Shown here: positions 61,938 to 64,000 of the stretch, piece by piece
Position numbering within the stretch: the first letter of the stretch is position 1
Layout of the letters: each line of letters begins with the position of its first letter
DNA from: Bacillus sp. EAC
GTDB lineage: Bacteria; Bacillota; Bacilli; Bacillales; Bacillaceae_G
Assembly: GCF_002156875.1 (NCBI RefSeq)
Contig: NZ_NCSY01000004.1
Location: 434,001 to 498,000, forward strand
Reading direction: 5' to 3'
Length of the DNA stretch: 64,000 bases
The notes under the pieces: generated by a model
Told to the model about the DNA's origin: nothing
The model's database searches: none
The model's input: only the letters and a program-made list of their open reading frames with translations
Made by a program: the position numbers and the translations under genes

Positions 61938-63431
61938 ATGAGAGATTACCTTAAAATTCATGATAACGATAATATCATTCTTGCTTTAAAAGATCTTAAG
62001 AAGGACGAACTTCTAGTTGTTAATGGCGTAACGATTCAACTAAAAGAAATGATTTATCGAGGACATAAGGTTGCCATTAAAGAGGTAACGGCAAATGAAA
62101 ATATCATAAAATATGGGTACCCGATTGGCCATGCCTTGAAGGGAATTGCACCCGGCGAACTTGTCCATACTCATAATACGAAAACAAATTTATCCGGCAC
62201 TGAGGTATACCGCTACCAACCAGTTCAAACCACAAACCCATATAAAGACGAAAAACGGACCTTTAGGGGCTATCGACGTGAAAATGGATCAGTAGGGATT
62301 CGAAATGAACTTTGGATTGTTCCGACAGTAGGCTGTGTAAATGGAATTGCTGAAAAAATTATTAAACGATTCGAAAAATATGTTGGAGACCATAGCCCTT
62401 TTGATAATGTACTAGTTTTAAAGCATAGTTATGGATGTTCCCAGCTAGGTGATGACCATGAAAATACTAAACAGATATTAATGAATGCGGTTAACCATCC
62501 AAATGCAGGAGGAGTCCTAGTTTTAGGCCTTGGCTGTGAAAACAATGAACTACCGGAATTTAAAAAAGAACTAGGTAAAGTGAATGAAGATAGAGTTAAA
62601 TTTCTAATCTCACAAGCGGTTACGGATGAAATTGAAGAAGGCTTTAAATTAGTAATGGAACTCTACGAAGCAGCAAAGCAGGATGAAAGGGAGGATATCC
62701 CTCTGTCAGAATTAAAAGTAGGTTTAAAATGCGGAGGTTCTGATGGTTTCTCTGGCATTACAGCTAATCCACTTCTCGGCAGATTTTCTGACTACCTCAT
62801 TGCCCAAGGTGGCTCAACGGTTCTTACCGAAGTTCCGGAAATGTTTGGTGCAGAAAAAATTCTAATGGAACGTGCAGCCAATGAAGAGGTATTTCATAAA
62901 GTGGTCGGGTTAATCAATGATTTTAAAGACTATTTCCTACAACATAATCAGCCAGTTTATGAGAACCCATCTCCTGGCAATAAGGCAGGCGGGATCACAA
63001 CCCTTGAAGATAAATCACTTGGATGCACCCAAAAGGCTGGCACTTCAGTGGTTGTCGATGTCCTGAAGTACGGTGAGGTCCTTAAAACAAAAGGCCTAAA
63101 CCTTCTTAGCGCACCAGGCAATGATTTAATTGCTTCCACAGCGCTTGCTGCCGCAGGATGTCAAATGGTTCTGTTTACAACAGGAAGGGGAACTCCATTT
63201 GGAACCTTTGTTCCGACCGTTAAGATTTCTACAAATACCCAGATTTATGAAACAAAACCTCATTGGATCGATTTTAATGCCGGAACTTTATTGGAAGATC
63301 ATATCTCGTCAGACCAAGTCTTGAGCGATTTTGTTGATTATATCGTCAAGGTTGCAAGCAGTGAAATGGTGAATAACGAAAAGAATGACTTTCGTGAAAT
63401 CTCTATTTTTAAAAGTGGTGTGACATTATAA
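61938..63431 (+). CDS. uxaA: Altronate dehydratase
   Basis: 497-aa cytoplasmic enzyme that dehydrates D-altronate to 2-keto-3-deoxygluconate. AGGAGGG precedes the ATG. The N-terminal SAF domain (~1-95; IGHALKGIAPGELVHTHN) and large C-terminal dehydratase domain (~105-497) are joined as in UxaA/GarD proteins. Conserved Cys/His-rich segments KHSYGCSQLGDDHENT, GLGCENNE and GGSDGFSGITANP are present and probably bind the metal. Length is typical. It follows uxaB by 15 bases. Confidence 0.95.
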   Translation: MRDYLKIHDNDNIILALKDLKKDELLVVNGVTIQLKEMIYRGHKVAIKEVTANENIIKYGYPIGHALKGIAPGELVHTHNTKTNLSGTEVYRYQPVQTTNPYKDEKRTFRGYRRENGSVGIRNELWIVPTVGCVNGIAEKIIKRFEKYVGDHSPFDNVLVLKHSYGCSQLGDDHENTKQILMNAVNHPNAGGVLVLGLGCENNELPEFKKELGKVNEDRVKFLISQAVTDEIEEGFKLVMELYEAAKQDEREDIPLSELKVGLKCGGSDGFSGITANPLLGRFSDYLIAQGGSTVLTEVPEMFGAEKILMERAANEEVFHKVVGLINDFKDYFLQHNQPVYENPSPGNKAGGITTLEDKSLGCTQKAGTSVVVDVLKYGEVLKTKGLNLLSAPGNDLIASTALAAAGCQMVLFTTGRGTPFGTFVPTVKISTNTQIYETKPHWIDFNAGTLLEDHISSDQVLSDFVDYIVKVASSEMVNNEKNDFREISIFKSGVTL

Positions 63432-63514
63432 TTCTTCTTTACTCATCTTCTATGTAACTAGAATTCTTGTAAAAAATAATTGTCAAATTAAGTATATTTT
63501 CAAAGGAGGCAGAA

Positions 63515-64000
63515 ATGAAAAAACTAGGAATCTTAACCAAGCTTACAGAATGTGGTGTTGTTGCCGTTGTCAGGGCAGATTCGAAAGAAGAAGCCATTCA
63601 AATTTCGGAGGCCTGTGTAAAGGGCGGGATTATGGGAATTGAAGTAACGTTTACCATTCATGAGGCAGAAACAGTGATTAAAGAACTTGCCTCCTATTTC
63701 GCTGACAACTCTGATGTCGTAATCGGTGCAGGAACAGTACTAGATGCCGCGACAGCAAGAATTGCCATTTTAGCCGGCGCCCAGTTCATCGTAAGTCCAT
63801 GCTTTGATGAACAGACTGCCAAGCTCTGCAATCTATATCAGATACCCTACATGCCTGGTTGCATAACCATTACGGAAATTAAAACGGCTCTAGAGAACGG
63901 GGTTGACATAATTAAATTGTTCCCTGGCAATGCTTTTGGACCGGATTATATCAAAGCAGTCAAAGCTCCGCTTCCGCATGTCAATATAATGCCAACAGGC
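63515..64000 (+). CDS. kdgA: 2-keto-3-deoxy-6-phosphogluconate (KDPG) aldolase, 5' part
   Basis: The first 162 codons, cut by the window end. AAAGGAGG stands before the ATG. It cleaves KDPG to pyruvate and glyceraldehyde 3-phosphate, last step of galacturonate breakdown. Class I aldolase residues are visible: Glu of GIEVTFT (~46), the PGCITITE loop, and the Schiff-base Lys in IIKLFPG (~133). The family is ~205-215 aa, so about 50 codons are missing. The 2-keto-3-deoxygluconate kinase needed before it is not in the window and probably follows. Confidence 0.93.
   Translation, partial: MKKLGILTKLTECGVVAVVRADSKEEAIQISEACVKGGIMGIEVTFTIHEAETVIKELASYFADNSDVVIGAGTVLDAATARIAILAGAQFIVSPCFDEQTAKLCNLYQIPYMPGCITITEIKTALENGVDIIKLFPGNAFGPDYIKAVKAPLPHVNIMPTG

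Overview
The window is AT-rich DNA of a Gram-positive endospore former of the Bacillaceae type. This rests on three spore germinant-receptor (Ger) subunit genes in one operon plus an orphan A-subunit gene, a short collagen-like Gly-X-Y protein, strong GGAGG-type ribosome binding sites, TTG/GTG starts, and YesM/YesN, GH105 and UxaC/UxaB/UxaA proteins of Bacillus type. I do not name a genus.

Layout. 1-3405: end of a repetitive hypothetical protein, an XRE/TPR regulator and an MFS exporter. 3488-3560: a complete tRNA-Val(GAC). 3519-40062: an accessory region punctuated by three direct repeats of the tRNA 3' half (3519-3563 inside the gene, an exact 45-bp copy at 21464-21508, and a decayed copy at 40018-40062, 37/45 by eye). 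The repeats bound two consecutive segments of about 18 kb. Segment 1 holds an IS3-type OrfA relic, a Vpr-like secreted subtilase with a dockerin-like tail, an orphan GerA-type gene, a second giant subtilase, and a divergent XRE/TPR regulator/LysR pair. Segment 2 holds an integrase C-terminal relic, a third and larger subtilase (2914 aa), a paralogous XRE/TPR-LysR pair, a complete gerA-gerB-gerC type operon, a collagen-like gene and a gerA 3' fragment. The unit subtilase(+) / XRE-TPR(-) / LysR(+) is therefore present twice. The sequence motif TTCTAC[A]TTT(T)C recurs in both regulator promoters and upstream of all three subtilase genes, which suggests one small regulon.

40294-64000 (end): a pectin/galacturonate utilisation locus, all on the + strand. 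It has a secreted GH28 exo-polygalacturonase with Fn3 domains, a cytoplasmic GH28, a secreted PL9-type pectate lyase, an ABC sugar importer (two permeases and a lipoprotein binding protein, no ATPase gene), a decayed KdgF-like cupin, a GH105 unsaturated galacturonyl hydrolase, a PL1 pectate-lyase pseudogene, a YesM/YesN two-component system and a MatE-like membrane protein. The intracellular pathway follows: uxaC, a LacI-type regulator (ExuR-like), uxaB, uxaA and the first 162 codons of a KDPG aldolase gene cut by the window end. Two identical 14-bp LacI-type palindromes bracket the promoter before uxaC, and cre-like sites lie before the first GH28 gene and the ABC importer.

The pectin system is well understood by family. 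The tandem tRNA-Val islands with duplicated subtilase/regulator cassettes are the least explained part and the best candidate for an undescribed system.
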